This document shows positions 1-8,631 of a stretch of DNA of 35,339 nt, piece by piece. A model generated the notes under the pieces. That model had not been told where the DNA came from. It did no database searches and saw nothing but the letters and a program-made list of their open reading frames with translations. The translations under genes and the position numbers were made by a program. This DNA comes from Thauera propionica (GTDB taxonomy: Bacteria > Pseudomonadota > Gammaproteobacteria > Burkholderiales > Rhodocyclaceae). Each line of letters opens with the position of its first letter. Position 1 is the first letter of the stretch. Where the stretch lies: assembly GCF_002245655.1 (NCBI RefSeq), contig NZ_NOIH01000019.1, positions 1 to 35,339 of the forward strand, written 5' to 3'.

Positions 1-87
1 ACCGTCAACCACTACTTCCCCCAGATCGCGCGAAGAACCTTTTTATTTCCTGCCCCGCTTCACGCGGTACCCATCGAGGAACCCGAC

Positions 88-1077
88 ATGCACCTGCACC
101 CTGCCGATGTCCTGTTCGCCGGCGAGAAGCCCTTCCCTGCCCTCCCCGCGGTCGACCATTACGCGGGCGCCGAGAAGCTGATGCTCAAGGCGCTCAAGCT
201 GCAGCAGGAACTCGGGCCGGTGTTCGACATCACCTGCGACTGCGAGGACGGTGCCCGTGCGGGCGCCGAGGCCGAGCACGCGCGCATGGTGATCGACGTG
301 GTCAATGGCGCGGAGAACCACTTCGGCCGGGTCGGCGCTCGCATCCACGACATCACGCATCCGCACTGGGTCCAGGACCTGGAGATTCTCGTCGGCGGCG
401 CCGGCAAGCGCCTGGCCTTCATCACGCTGCCCAAGGTGCGCTCGTGCGCCGATGCCGCCACCCAGATTGCCGAGCTGCGCCGGATCGAGGCGGCGTTCTC
501 CACCGGACGCGCCCTGCCAGTTCACGTGCTGATCGAGACCCATGGCGCCCTGCGTCAAGCCTGGGACATCGCCGCGCTCGACGGCGTGGAATCGCTCGAC
601 TTCGGCCTGATGGATTTCGTCTCCGGCCATCACGGTGCGATCCCCGGCAGTGCGATGAAAAGCCCCGGCCAGTTCGAACACCCGCTGGTCGTGCGCGCCA
701 AGGCCGACATTGCCGCCGCCGCGCTCGCCAACGGCGTCGTGCCCTCGCACAACGTCACCACCGAGCTGCAGGACGTCGCCGTGATCCGCCACGACGCCGA
801 GCGCGCGCGGCGCGAGTTCGGCTACCTGCGCATGTGGAGCATCCATCCGAACCAGATCCTGCCGATCATCGCCGCGATGCAGCCCGACTTCTCCGAGGTC
901 GAGGAAGCGGCCGAGATCCTGATCGCCGCGCAGGACACCGCCTGGGGACCGATCCAGCACAAAGGCCGACTGCATGACCGCGCCTCTTACCGCTACTACT
1001 GGGAACTGCTGCAGCGCGCCCGCCATACCGGCATGGAGATTCCGGACGAAGCCAAGCACCGCTTCTTCGGCCGCTGA
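88..1077 (+). CDS. HpcH/HpaI aldolase / citrate lyase beta-like (CoA-ester lyase) family protein
   Basis: The 329-residue product is a cytoplasmic TIM-barrel lyase of the CitE/malyl-CoA lyase superfamily, whose members cleave or form C-C bonds in acyl-CoA esters such as malyl-CoA or citramalyl-CoA using Mg2+. Visible motifs are DCEDG (residues 51-55), VLIETHG with the likely metal ligand E150, FGLMDF with D176 as the second likely ligand, and the family signature SIHPNQI near residue 251. The ATG at 88 has a GAGGA Shine-Dalgarno seven bases upstream, which fixes the start. No citrate lyase alpha or gamma subunit gene or acyl carrier protein gene lies nearby, so this is a stand-alone lyase rather than part of a citrate lyase complex. 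It is convergent with the LysR gene, 30 bases away. The substrate cannot be named from the sequence. Confidence 0.85.
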   Translation: MHLHPADVLFAGEKPFPALPAVDHYAGAEKLMLKALKLQQELGPVFDITCDCEDGARAGAEAEHARMVIDVVNGAENHFGRVGARIHDITHPHWVQDLEILVGGAGKRLAFITLPKVRSCADAATQIAELRRIEAAFSTGRALPVHVLIETHGALRQAWDIAALDGVESLDFGLMDFVSGHHGAIPGSAMKSPGQFEHPLVVRAKADIAAAALANGVVPSHNVTTELQDVAVIRHDAERARREFGYLRMWSIHPNQILPIIAAMQPDFSEVEEAAEILIAAQDTAWGPIQHKGRLHDRASYRYYWELLQRARHTGMEIPDEAKHRFFGR

Positions 1078-1107
1078 ATCCGGGAACCGAGCGCAGCGCG
1101 GGCGAGG

Positions 1108-2007
1108 CTAGTGCCCGCCGCCACACATCTGGTCGACCACATCGAGAAAACTCCGGAGCAAGGGCGAAACCGGCTGCGCTGCAACCGCAACGGCAAGCCG
1201 GAACTGCGCCTCGCTCTCCTGCAGCGGGACATAGCGTACCCGCGGCATGCGCACGGACTCGAGCGGCGCCGGCAGCACCGCCACGCCTAGCCCCGCCGCC
1301 ACCAGCCCGATCTGCGTCGTCGCCTCGCGCGCGGTCTGTACGATGCGCGGCTCGAATCCGGCCTGCAGGCAGAGCTTGCGCAGCACCTCGGGCAGGTCCG
1401 TGCCGAGATCGGCAGGAAAGCTGATGAAGTCCTCGTCCCGCAACTCGCGAAACGAGACGGAGGCGGCGCCTGCGAGCCGGTGCGCTGCATTCACCACCAG
1501 CCGCAGCGGGTTGCGTGCGATCTCCCGCAGCACGATGCCCCGCGGCGCAGAGTCGGCCTGGAGGCGCACGAAACCGACGTCCAGCTCACCGCGGGCGATC
1601 GCCTCGAACTGCCGCGGGGTGAACATTTCCCGCAGTTGAAGCCTGACGGCCGGATAGCACCGTCGATAGGCTTGCAGAGCGTCGGGCAACAGGTCGGTGA
1701 ACGGCAGGGAGGAGGTGAAACCGATCCGCAATTCCCCGACTTCGCCGCGCCCGGCCCGCTGCGCATCCGTGACGGCGTCGTCGACCGCCGACAGGATGGT
1801 GCGCGCGTGCAGCAGCAGGCGCTCGCCGGCGACCGTCAGGGTCACGCGGCGCTGCGTACGCTCGAACAGCCGGACGCCGATCTCGTCTTCCAGGGCACGG
1901 ATCTGCATCGACAGCGGCGGCTGTCCGATATGCAGCCGCGCCGCAGCACGGGTGAAGTTCAGCTCTTCGGCAACGGCGACAAAGTAACGAAGGTGTCGGA
2001 GCTCCAT
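1108..2007 (-). CDS. LysR-type transcriptional regulator
   Basis: This 299-residue protein has the standard LysR architecture: an N-terminal winged helix-turn-helix (about residues 1-60, with FTRAAARLHIGQPPLS as the recognition region), a linker helix, and a two-lobed effector-binding domain to the C-terminus (LRIGFTSSLPF starts lobe 1 near residue 93). The N-terminal pattern resembles the BenM/CatM branch, but this is only a likeness. The gene is divergent from an MFS exporter gene with a 111-base gap, the classic arrangement in which the regulator controls the neighbouring transporter. The intergenic DNA is AT-rich with repeated ATAT half-sites. The effector is unknown. Confidence 0.92.
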   Translation of the reverse strand: MELRHLRYFVAVAEELNFTRAAARLHIGQPPLSMQIRALEDEIGVRLFERTQRRVTLTVAGERLLLHARTILSAVDDAVTDAQRAGRGEVGELRIGFTSSLPFTDLLPDALQAYRRCYPAVRLQLREMFTPRQFEAIARGELDVGFVRLQADSAPRGIVLREIARNPLRLVVNAAHRLAGAASVSFRELRDEDFISFPADLGTDLPEVLRKLCLQAGFEPRIVQTAREATTQIGLVAAGLGVAVLPAPLESVRMPRVRYVPLQESEAQFRLAVAVAAQPVSPLLRSFLDVVDQMCGGGH

Positions 2008-2118
2008 TCATATCTCTTGAATATCAATATGAACGCTCGAATATATTGGACTGACTGCGGCACCACAACCTAGCATCCCCGGTGTCGCACCCGATTGCAT
2101 GCCGAGTCCCCGCCCTCG
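2008..2118. promoter_or_regulatory. Divergent LysR/MFS control region with AT-rich half-sites
   Basis: The gap between the LysR and MFS start codons has an AT-rich core at about 2010-2047 in a GC-rich background. ATAT-type units recur: ATAT at 2010-2013, an inverted pair GAATAT/ATATG at 2019-2031, and AATATATT at 2040-2047. LysR proteins bind interrupted palindromes of the T-N11-A type, usually several per promoter, so this is the likely operator. I could not assign a confident -35/-10 pair for either gene. Confidence 0.5.
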
Positions 2119-3363
2119 ATGGCCAATCCCGTCCCCCCTCCGCCGACTGCCGCCGCAGCCCCTGTTTCGACCCCGCTCGAGGCGGGCACTGTCGCCTATC
2201 GCCACGCCAACCTCGCGATGTTCGTCGGCGGTTTCGCGACCTTCGCGATGGTCTACAGCACGCAGCCCCTGCTGCCCTTGCTGGCGACCGACTTCGGCGT
2301 CAGTGCCGCCAGCGCCAGCCTCACGGTATCGGCCACCGCTGCCGGCCTGGCGTTGATGCTGATCCCGGGCAGCGTGGTCGCCGACCGGCTCGGCCGCCAG
2401 CCGGTCATGAAGATCGCCCTGGGCATGGCCGCGATCCTGGCCCTTGCGACCGCCGCAGCGCCGGACTTCGTCTCCCTGCTCGTTCTGCGCGCGCTGCTCG
2501 GCGCGGTGATTGCGGGCCTGCCGGCGGCCGCGATGGCCTACATCGGCGAGGAATTCGCCGCCAACGCCCAGGCGCGGGCCATGGGCCTCTACATCGCCGG
2601 CAACGCGCTCGGTGGCATGAGCGGGCGCTTCATCGCCGCCCTGCTCACGGATGTCGCGTCATGGCGCATCGCACTGGGCGTGATCGGACTGCTGGGCCTG
2701 ATCGCTGCCTTCGTCTTCTGGCGCGGCCTGCCTGCCTCGCGCCACTTCCGACCCCGGGCCGCCACGCCCGCGCGCATCTTCGGCGACACGCTCGCCATCT
2801 ATCGCGACGCCGGCCTCCCGTGGCTCTTCCTGACTGCATTCCTCGGCATGGGCGCCTTCGTCGGCCTCTACAACTTCCTGGGGTTCCGCCTGCTCGAAGC
2901 GCCCTACGGGCTGGGCCAGACCGCGATCGGCGCGATCTTCCTGCTGTATCTGGTCGGCACCTGGGCCTCGGCGCTCAGCGGGCGTCTCGCCGAACGCTAC
3001 GGGCGGCGCAACACCCTGTGGGTCATGGTGACGGTGATGGGCTCGGGCCTGGCCCTGACGCTGGCCTCGCCGCTGTGGCTGATCATCGCGGGCGTCGGCA
3101 TCTTCACCTTTGGCTTCTTCGCCGCGCACGCACTGGCGAGCGGCTGGGTGGGACGCCGTGCCGGCGAACGGCGGGCGCTTGCGTCAGCCTTGTATCTGTC
3201 GAGCTACTACCTGGGCGCCAGCGTGATCGGCAGCGTCGCGGGCATGGCCTGGAGCGCGGGGCACTGGACCGGTCTCACAGCCCTGCTTGGCGTCTGTGTG
3301 CTGCTGACGGCGGCAGTTGCGCTGCGCCTGCGCCGCCTGCCGCTGGCCGCCAACGGCGACTGA
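2119..3363 (+). CDS. MFS transporter, YnfM-like (drug/sugar efflux branch)
   Basis: This 414-residue major facilitator protein has about 12 hydrophobic segments. The loop 2-3 motif A appears as VADRLGRQPVMK, and a similar SGRLAERYGRRN repeats in the second half, as expected for two six-helix bundles. The patterns YIGEEF and GMSGRFIAALL match the YnfM branch, an inner-membrane family of uncertain substrate often annotated as arabinose or drug efflux. I chose the ATG at 2119. An in-frame TTG at 2095 would add eight residues, but neither start has a clear Shine-Dalgarno. Expression is probably governed by the divergent LysR gene. It is convergent with the histidine-type ABC operon, 39 bases apart. 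An exporter of an amphipathic metabolite or drug is likely, but the substrate is not visible. Confidence 0.88.
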   Translation: MANPVPPPPTAAAAPVSTPLEAGTVAYRHANLAMFVGGFATFAMVYSTQPLLPLLATDFGVSAASASLTVSATAAGLALMLIPGSVVADRLGRQPVMKIALGMAAILALATAAAPDFVSLLVLRALLGAVIAGLPAAAMAYIGEEFAANAQARAMGLYIAGNALGGMSGRFIAALLTDVASWRIALGVIGLLGLIAAFVFWRGLPASRHFRPRAATPARIFGDTLAIYRDAGLPWLFLTAFLGMGAFVGLYNFLGFRLLEAPYGLGQTAIGAIFLLYLVGTWASALSGRLAERYGRRNTLWVMVTVMGSGLALTLASPLWLIIAGVGIFTFGFFAAHALASGWVGRRAGERRALASALYLSSYYLGASVIGSVAGMAWSAGHWTGLTALLGVCVLLTAAVALRLRRLPLAANGD

Positions 3364-3366
3364 AGC

Positions 3367-3397
3367 TGGCCGCACGCGAACGCGGCTCAGCCGGCCA
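3367..3397. terminator. Possible hairpin between convergent MFS and hisP genes
   Basis: TGGCCG at 3367-3372 pairs with CGGCCA at 3392-3397, enclosing a second short GC-rich complementarity. It lies between two convergent stop codons. No T-tract follows on either strand, so it may be only a weak or Rho-assisted end point. Confidence 0.3.
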
Positions 3398-3402
3398 TCG
3401 AA

Positions 3403-4167
3403 TTACTTGAGGTTGCCAGACAGGAACTGCTTCAGGCGCTCGCTGCGCGTATTGCCGAACACCTCGGCCGGCGGGCCGTACTCCTCGACGAGCCCCTGGT
3501 GCAGGAACATCACCTTGCTCGACACCTCGCGCGCGAAGCCCATCTCGTGGGTCACGACGACCATCGTACGCCCCTCCTCGGCCAGCCCGCGCATGACCTT
3601 CAACACCTCGCCGACGAGTTCGGGGTCAAGCGCGGAGGTCGGCTCGTCGAACAGCAATACCGCCGGCTCCATCGCGAGCGCGCGGGCAATCGCCACGCGC
3701 TGCTGCTGGCCGCCCGACAGGTGCGCGGGGTAGCTGTCCCTGAAGCGGGTGATGCCCACCTTCTCCAGGTAGGCCATCGCGCGCTCGGTCGCCTCGCGCC
3801 TGGACACGCCCAGCACATGTACCGGTGCCTCGATTACGTTCTCCAGCACCGTCATGTGCGCCCACAGGTTGAAATGCTGGAAAACCATTGCAAGTCGCGT
3901 GCGCAGACGCTGGAGCTGCTTGGCATCAGCTACGCGCAGGTGGCCGTCCTTGCCGGGCACCAGACGGATCTCCTCGCCCGCCACCTGGATGCGGCCGGCG
4001 TCGGGTTGCTCGAGGAAGTTGATGCAGCGCAGGAAGGTGCTCTTGCCCGAGCCGGAAGAACCAATGATGGTGATGACGTCACCGGCTTCGGCCGACAGGG
4101 AGACACCCTTGAGCACCTCGTGGTCGCCATAGCGCTTGTGCAGGTCTTGAACGGTAAGCTGGGTCAT
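3403..4167 (-). CDS. hisP: ATP-binding subunit of a histidine/lysine/arginine/ornithine ABC importer
   Basis: The 254-residue protein is the cytoplasmic ATPase that powers basic amino acid import through HisQ/HisM. All nucleotide-binding motifs are intact: Walker [10 protein letters not shown] (about residues 36-44), the Q-loop in MVFQHFNLW, signature LSGGQQQR, Walker [13 protein letters not shown], and the switch histidine in [10 protein letters not shown]. Similarity to enterobacterial HisP as I recall it runs the whole length, including the family-specific insert [16 protein letters not shown]. The ATG at 4167 has a GAGGAA Shine-Dalgarno. It is the last gene of hisJ-hisQ-hisM-hisP, 22 bases after hisM. 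Specificity comes from the binding protein, so histidine as opposed to arginine, lysine or ornithine is not settled. Confidence 0.95.
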   Translation of the reverse strand: MTQLTVQDLHKRYGDHEVLKGVSLSAEAGDVITIIGSSGSGKSTFLRCINFLEQPDAGRIQVAGEEIRLVPGKDGHLRVADAKQLQRLRTRLAMVFQHFNLWAHMTVLENVIEAPVHVLGVSRREATERAMAYLEKVGITRFRDSYPAHLSGGQQQRVAIARALAMEPAVLLFDEPTSALDPELVGEVLKVMRGLAEEGRTMVVVTHEMGFAREVSSKVMFLHQGLVEEYGPPAEVFGNTRSERLKQFLSGNLK

Positions 4168-4189
4168 GGGAGATTTCCTCGGAGCGCGC

Positions 4190-4915
4190 TCAGGCGGCCT
4201 TGCGCGAGGTGACGCGCGGCCGCAGGTGGGCGAGCCATCGCCGCTCGGCGACGCGGAACAGGCCGACCAGCGCGAAGGTGATGCAGAGATAGATCAGGCC
4301 GGCGAAGATGAAGGCCTCGAACGGCGCGAAGAATTGCGAATAGGCATTGCGCGCGGCACCCGTGAGATCGACCAGGGTTACCGTCGACGCGATCGCCGTG
4401 CCGTGCAGCATGAAGATGATCTCGTTGCTGTAGGCCGGCAGTGCCCGGCGCAGCGCCCCCGGCAGCAGGATGCGACGCAGCATGGTGAAGCGGCTCATGC
4501 CACAGGCGCGCGCGGCCTCGATTTCGCCATGGGGCATCGCACGCAGCGCACCGGCGATGATCTCGGTGGTGTAGGCGCCAGTGTTGAGCGCAAAAGTGAC
4601 CAGCGCACAGCCGTAGGGATCGCGAAACACCAGCCAGAAGGCGTTGCCGGCGTCCCACTGCGCCCGGACCCACTCGAACTGGCCGAGGCCGTAGTACATC
4701 AGCAGCAGCTGGACCAGCATCGGCGTGCCGCGGAAGAAATAGCTGTAGGCCCAGACCGGCCCCGATACCCAGCGCGAGGGCGACACACGCAGCACCGCCA
4801 GCGGGATCGCGAGCACCAGACCGGCCGCCAGCGACAGCACGGTGAGCTTGAGCGTCAGCCACAGGCCGCTCGCGTAGGCCGGCCAGCTTTCGGCGAACAG
4901 GCTCCATTCGATCAT
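4190..4915 (-). CDS. hisM: ABC importer permease HisM
   Basis: The 241-residue inner-membrane permease forms a heterodimer with HisQ. It has the His/Glu/Gln/Arg family N-terminal region, the [18 protein letters not shown] stretch typical of amino acid permeases, and the cytoplasmic EAA loop ([15 protein letters not shown]...[15 protein letters not shown]) that docks on HisP. The ATG at 4915 is chosen because it overlaps the hisQ stop by four bases (ATGA) and has a strong GGAGGG Shine-Dalgarno. Upstream in-frame starts would run deep into hisQ. The tight overlap suggests translational coupling, which would keep HisQ and HisM equimolar. Confidence 0.94.
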   Translation of the reverse strand: MIEWSLFAESWPAYASGLWLTLKLTVLSLAAGLVLAIPLAVLRVSPSRWVSGPVWAYSYFFRGTPMLVQLLLMYYGLGQFEWVRAQWDAGNAFWLVFRDPYGCALVTFALNTGAYTTEIIAGALRAMPHGEIEAARACGMSRFTMLRRILLPGALRRALPAYSNEIIFMLHGTAIASTVTLVDLTGAARNAYSQFFAPFEAFIFAGLIYLCITFALVGLFRVAERRWLAHLRPRVTSRKAA

Positions 4916-5598
4916 GCCGCCGCCCTCCGTACACCCACCGAATAACGCCGCTCGAGCCAGCGGAACAGCAATCCCGACACCGCCGTCATAAGCAGGTAGA
5001 ACGCGCATACCACCGCATAGAACAGGAAGGGCTCATGGGTGGTCCGCCCCGCCTGGTCCGCCAGCCAGGTGATATCCGACAGGCCGATGATGGACACGAG
5101 CGCGGTGCTCTTCTGCATCACCTGCCAGTTGTTGCCCAGCCCCGGCAGCGCATGGCGCAGCATCTGCGGGAACAGCACGCGGTGGAACACCTGCCAGCGG
5201 CTCATGCCGTAGGCACGTCCGGCCTCGAGCTGGCCCGCCGGCACGGCCATGAAGGCGCCGCGGAAGGTTTCGGTGAAATAGGCGCCAAAGATGAAGCCGA
5301 GCGTCAGGATGCCGGCAACGAAGGGATTGACGTCGACGTAGTCGAAACCGAACGCATCCGTGACGACGTTGATGCCCACCTGACCGCCGTAGAAGATCAG
5401 CAGCATCATGACCAGGTCGGGGATGCCGCGCACCACCGTCGTGTAGATCGTTGCAGGCAGGCTCAGCAGCGGATTGGGCGAGAGCCGCGACGAGGCGCCG
5501 ATCAGCCCGAGCACGAGCGCGAGCAGCAGCGAGAACACCGCCACACGCAGCGTCACCCAGGCGCCGTCGAGAAGGGAAGGAAGATAGCCGTGGAGCAT
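4912..5598 (-). CDS. hisQ: ABC importer permease HisQ
   Basis: The 228-residue partner permease of HisM matches enterobacterial HisQ in length and in long stretches such as TTVVRGIPDLVMMLLIFYGGQ, the GAYFTETFRGAFMAVP segment, and LPGLGNNWQVMQKSTALVSIIGL. The EAA loop is QLEAGRAYGMSRWQVF...MLRHALPG. It is predicted to have about five membrane helices. The start at 5598 follows an AGGG-like Shine-Dalgarno. It is separated from the binding-protein gene hisJ by 129 bases containing two strong hairpins, and it overlaps hisM by four bases. Confidence 0.94.
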   Translation of the reverse strand: MLHGYLPSLLDGAWVTLRVAVFSLLLALVLGLIGASSRLSPNPLLSLPATIYTTVVRGIPDLVMMLLIFYGGQVGINVVTDAFGFDYVDVNPFVAGILTLGFIFGAYFTETFRGAFMAVPAGQLEAGRAYGMSRWQVFHRVLFPQMLRHALPGLGNNWQVMQKSTALVSIIGLSDITWLADQAGRTTHEPFLFYAVVCAFYLLMTAVSGLLFRWLERRYSVGVRRAAA

Positions 5599-5654
5599 CG
5601 GAAAAGCCCTGTCCCAGTCGCACGATGGCCGCAGGCAGGAAGCAGAAACGTGAA

Positions 5655-5714
5655 GGCGGCCATCAGGCCGCCGGTTCGGATGCGAGTCGCCGCGGGCGCA
5701 TCCTCACGCCCGCG
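5655..5714 (-). promoter_or_regulatory. Tandem hairpins in the hisJ-hisQ intercistronic region (attenuator or mRNA stabiliser)
   Basis: Two perfect inverted repeats lie in the 129 bases between the hisJ stop and the hisQ start. The hisJ-proximal one has an 8-bp stem CGCGGGCG (5691-5698 with 5707-5714) and an 8-base loop. The second has a 7-bp stem GGCGGCC (5655-5661 with 5666-5672) and a 4-base loop; on the minus strand it is followed by TTCACGTTT, a poor T-tract. Hairpins here are well known in enterobacterial binding-protein operons, where partial termination or 3'-end protection makes far more binding protein than permease. That role is inferred here. Confidence 0.6.
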
Positions 5715-5727
5715 TGCTGCCTCGAAA

Positions 5728-6519
5728 TCACTCGCCGTAGATGTCGTACTCGAAGTACTTCTTGCGGATCTCGTCGTACTTGCCGTTGGCGCGGATCGCC
5801 GCCAGCGCCTTGTTGAGCTTGTCCTTGAGCTCGGCGTCCTGCTTGCGCAGCGCGATGCCCACGCCTTCGCCGATCACGCCCTTCTCGTCCGCGTTGCGGC
5901 CGTGGTACAGGCCACCGGCGAACTCGTAGTCGGCGCCCGCGGGCTGCTTCAGGAAACCGCCGTCGGCGACCAGCGCATCGGCCCAGGCTGCGTCGATGCG
6001 GCCGGCGGAGAGGTCGAGGTAGGCCTCTTCCTGGCGCGCGTAACGCACCACCGTCACGCCCTTGTCGGCCCAGAAGCGGGTCGCGAAGCTGTCGGCCACC
6101 GTACCGCGCTGCACGCCAATGCGCTTGCCCTTGACGAGATCGAGTTCGGGCAGCAGACCACTGCCCTTCCTGGCCACGAGGGCGAGCGGCGTGGCGTAGT
6201 ACTTGTCGGTGAAGTCGACGCGCTTCTTGCGTTCCTCGGTGATCGACATCGAGGCCGAGATGGCGTCGAACTTGCGGCTCAGCAGCGCGGGAATCATGCC
6301 GTCCCATTCCTGCTTGACCCACACGCACTTGGCCTTCATCTCTTCGCACAGGGCGTTTGCAACATCCACGTCCAACCCCTGCACCGCGCCGCTCGTGTCC
6401 ACGGTATTGAACGGGGGGTAGGCACCTTCGGTCGCGAAGCGGATGGTGCTCCAGTCCTTGGCCATCGCGCCCTGCGCGGCGAGGGCGAGCGCGGCGAGCA
6501 TCAGCGTGCGTCGAATCAT
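5728..6519 (-). CDS. hisJ: Periplasmic basic amino acid-binding protein (HisJ/ArgT type)
   Basis: The 263-residue precursor has a Sec signal peptide (MIRRTLMLAALALAAQGAMA, likely cleavage after residue 20) and a mature SBP_bac_3 domain. Recognisable ligand-fold motifs are FATEGAYPPFNTVD near the N-terminus, GLDVDVANALCEEM, WDGMIPALLSRKFDAISASMSIT, and the hinge and second lobe with GKRIGVQRGTVADSF and AGRIDAAWADALVADGGFL. It closely resembles HisJ/ArgT in size and motif order, so lysine, arginine, ornithine or histidine is the expected ligand. The ATG at 6519 has an AAGGA Shine-Dalgarno. It is first of the four-gene operon. A TAGAAT -10-like hexamer lies upstream (6550-6555, minus strand) without a good -35. 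Confidence 0.93.
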   Translation of the reverse strand: MIRRTLMLAALALAAQGAMAKDWSTIRFATEGAYPPFNTVDTSGAVQGLDVDVANALCEEMKAKCVWVKQEWDGMIPALLSRKFDAISASMSITEERKKRVDFTDKYYATPLALVARKGSGLLPELDLVKGKRIGVQRGTVADSFATRFWADKGVTVVRYARQEEAYLDLSAGRIDAAWADALVADGGFLKQPAGADYEFAGGLYHGRNADEKGVIGEGVGIALRKQDAELKDKLNKALAAIRANGKYDEIRKKYFEYDIYGE

Positions 6520-6628
6520 GTGGAATCCTTCGTAATTGTTTATTGCGGCATTCTAACCGCTACACCCGCAGGGCTGTTTGCGGATTTCACCAAAACCGCT
6601 CATGTTGCGATGCGCAAAAACCTTTGAT

Positions 6629-7534
6629 TCAGCGCAGTTTTTCCGCCAGACCCTGCGCCAGCGCCTCTGCCGCCGGCGGATGGAAGCGGAAGAACAATTC
6701 GGGCTCGACCAGTTCGAGCTCCATCAGCCGATAGCCACCTTCCTGCGCGCGCACGAAATCGACACGCGCGTACAGCGGCTGGGCAGGACAGGCCGCCACC
6801 GCCGCTTCGGCAAAGGCGCACTGCGCCGCATCCGGCGCGTGCGGATGCACCGTGCCGCCATGGTCGTCCTGTACCCGGAAATCACCCGCGCGCGCCGTCT
6901 TGCGGATCGCATGCGTCGTGCGACCGGCAATCACGATCAGCGACAACTCGCCATCGGCCAGGATCGCGGGCTCGAAGCGTTGCACCATCATCGCCTCCTC
7001 CGCCACACAGCGCGCGAACAACGGTTCATGCTGCGCCAGCGATGCCCGGCTCGCGCGGAAGGTCAGCCGCGCGGCGCCCGACACGGCAGGCTTGAACACG
7101 ATCTCGTCCCAGCCCTCGCCCGCCATGATCTCGCCCAGCGACGTGGATTCGCCGCGCTCGACGAAACGGGTCGGCACCACCGCAATGCGCCTCAAAGCGA
7201 GGTCGGCAAGGTAGTGCTTGTCCACGTTCCAGCGGATCAGGGCCGCGTCGTTGAAGAGCTGCGTTTCGCCGGACACCCGGTCGAGCCAGGGCGCGAACTC
7301 GGCGAAGCGATCGAAATAGTCCCAGGTCGAACGGAACAGCGCACTTCGGCATTGCGTCCAGTCCATGTCGGCATCGGACCAGGAGCGCCGCTCTACGTGC
7401 AGCCCGAGACCGGCCAGTGCGCTCGCCACGAGATCTTCCTCGTGCGCGATCTGGGCCTGGTACCAGTCGTCGCGGTCGGGGCGGACGTAGCGATCCTCGG
7501 TCAGGATCACGACGTCGATCGGCTTTGCATGCAT
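6629..7534 (-). CDS. ATP-grasp domain ligase of unknown substrate
   Basis: The 301-residue cytoplasmic protein has an ATP-grasp fold of the RimK/D-Ala ligase type. The pre-ATP-grasp region (about 1-95) holds SALFRSTWDYFDR. The central part shows RWNVDKHYL, the ATP-binding lysine in EIVFKPAVSGAA, and the C-terminal metal-binding LMELELVEPELFF with the expected acidic residues. Such enzymes join a carboxylate, activated as acyl phosphate, to an amine or thiol. Proteins of this length and pattern include the cycloserine-pathway cyclo-ligase DcsG, but most homologues in proteobacteria have no assigned role and no cycloserine genes are present here. It is divergent from the flavin oxidoreductase gene with 61 bases between starts, and a TAGAAT hexamer lies in that gap (7565-7570, minus strand). 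Confidence 0.8.
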   Translation of the reverse strand: MHAKPIDVVILTEDRYVRPDRDDWYQAQIAHEEDLVASALAGLGLHVERRSWSDADMDWTQCRSALFRSTWDYFDRFAEFAPWLDRVSGETQLFNDAALIRWNVDKHYLADLALRRIAVVPTRFVERGESTSLGEIMAGEGWDEIVFKPAVSGAARLTFRASRASLAQHEPLFARCVAEEAMMVQRFEPAILADGELSLIVIAGRTTHAIRKTARAGDFRVQDDHGGTVHPHAPDAAQCAFAEAAVAACPAQPLYARVDFVRAQEGGYRLMELELVEPELFFRFHPPAAEALAQGLAEKLR

Positions 7535-7595
7535 GGGCGGCCTATGGCGTAATCGGGGGCCGCGATTCTAGCAAGACTCCCGCTCCCCTTCGCCC

Positions 7596-8606
7596 ATGCC
7601 GCCAACCACCCCGCTCTCCGTCCTCGATCTCGCCCCCGTCACTGTCGGCAGCACCGCGGCCGACGCGCTGCGCAATACGCGCGAACTCGCCCAGCTCGCC
7701 GACCGCTGCGGCTACACCCGCTACTGGCTGGCGGAGCACCACAACATGACGGGCATCGCGAGTGCCGCCACCGCGGTCGTCATCGGCCACGTCGCCGGCG
7801 CGACCGAACGCATCCGCGTTGGCGCGGGCGGCATCATGCTGCCCAACCATGCGCCGCTGGTGATTGCCGAACAGTTCGGCACGCTCGAGTCCCTGTTCCC
7901 AGGCCGTATCGATCTCGGGCTGGGCCGCGCCCCGGGCACAGACCAGCTCACCGCCCGCGCGCTGCGCCGCAACCGGATGGGAAGCGACGACAGCTTCCCG
8001 CAGGACGTGCTGGAGTTGCAGGCGTATTTCAGGCCGGTCCAGCCGAACCAGGCTGTGCAGGCCGTGCCCGGCGCCGGATTGGCGGTACCGATCTGGCTGC
8101 TTGGTTCCAGCCTGTACAGCGCGGAACTCGCGGCCCATCTGGGGCTGCCCTTCGCCTTTGCCTCGCATTTCGCGCCGCGTTTCCTCGACAGGGCGATCGA
8201 ACTCTACCGCAGCCGCTTCCAGCCCTCCGAGGCACTGGACCAGCCCCACGTGGCCGTCGCCGCCAACGCCATCGCGGCCGACAGCGACGAGCAGGCGCAG
8301 CACCTGATGGGTTCGCTGCGCCTGCGCTTCGCTGCCATGGCCCGCGGCGTGCGCGGCCAGCTACCGCCGCCCGAAGCCTTCATCGAGCAGGACTGGTCGC
8401 CCGCCGAACTGGCCTTCGCCGACGAGTCGCTCGCCTGTTCGGCGGTCGGTGCGCCCGCGACCGTGCGCAGCCAGCTGCAGGCGCTGATCGCGCGAACCGG
8501 CGCGGACGAAATGATTCTGACGGCACAGATCTTCGATCACGGCGCGCGCTTGAAGTCGTTTGCGCTGGTCGCCGAAGCGTGGGGGCTGGCGGACGCGGCA
8601 GCATGA
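7596..8606 (+). CDS. LLM-class flavin-dependent oxidoreductase (YhbW/MsnO8-like)
   Basis: The 336-residue protein belongs to the bacterial luciferase-like TIM-barrel family. It opens with the conserved LSVLDLAPV strand and has YWLAEHHNM near residue 47, [21 protein letters not shown], and [16 protein letters not shown], the pattern of the single-subunit YhbW subgroup that resembles luciferase alpha but lacks a beta partner. These proteins bind FMN and are presumed monooxygenases or oxidoreductases; physiological substrates are unknown for most. No flavin reductase gene is adjacent. It lies divergent to the ATP-grasp ligase, which could indicate shared control. It is convergent with the BtuF-like gene 26 bases further on. 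The ATG at 7596 lacks a clear Shine-Dalgarno but fits the family N-terminus. Confidence 0.88.
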   Translation: MPPTTPLSVLDLAPVTVGSTAADALRNTRELAQLADRCGYTRYWLAEHHNMTGIASAATAVVIGHVAGATERIRVGAGGIMLPNHAPLVIAEQFGTLESLFPGRIDLGLGRAPGTDQLTARALRRNRMGSDDSFPQDVLELQAYFRPVQPNQAVQAVPGAGLAVPIWLLGSSLYSAELAAHLGLPFAFASHFAPRFLDRAIELYRSRFQPSEALDQPHVAVAANAIAADSDEQAQHLMGSLRLRFAAMARGVRGQLPPPEAFIEQDWSPAELAFADESLACSAVGAPATVRSQLQALIARTGADEMILTAQIFDHGARLKSFALVAEAWGLADAAA

Positions 8607-8631
8607 TGCGCGCGATCGCCGACGCAAGCGG

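Noticed and set aside
5035-6627. A 530-codon open frame opposite hisQ and hisJ, and a similar 507-codon frame opposite the glycosyltransferase (22789-24312)
   Set aside because: Both lie antisense to clear family members and show His/Gln/Arg/Ala-rich shadow composition without motifs.
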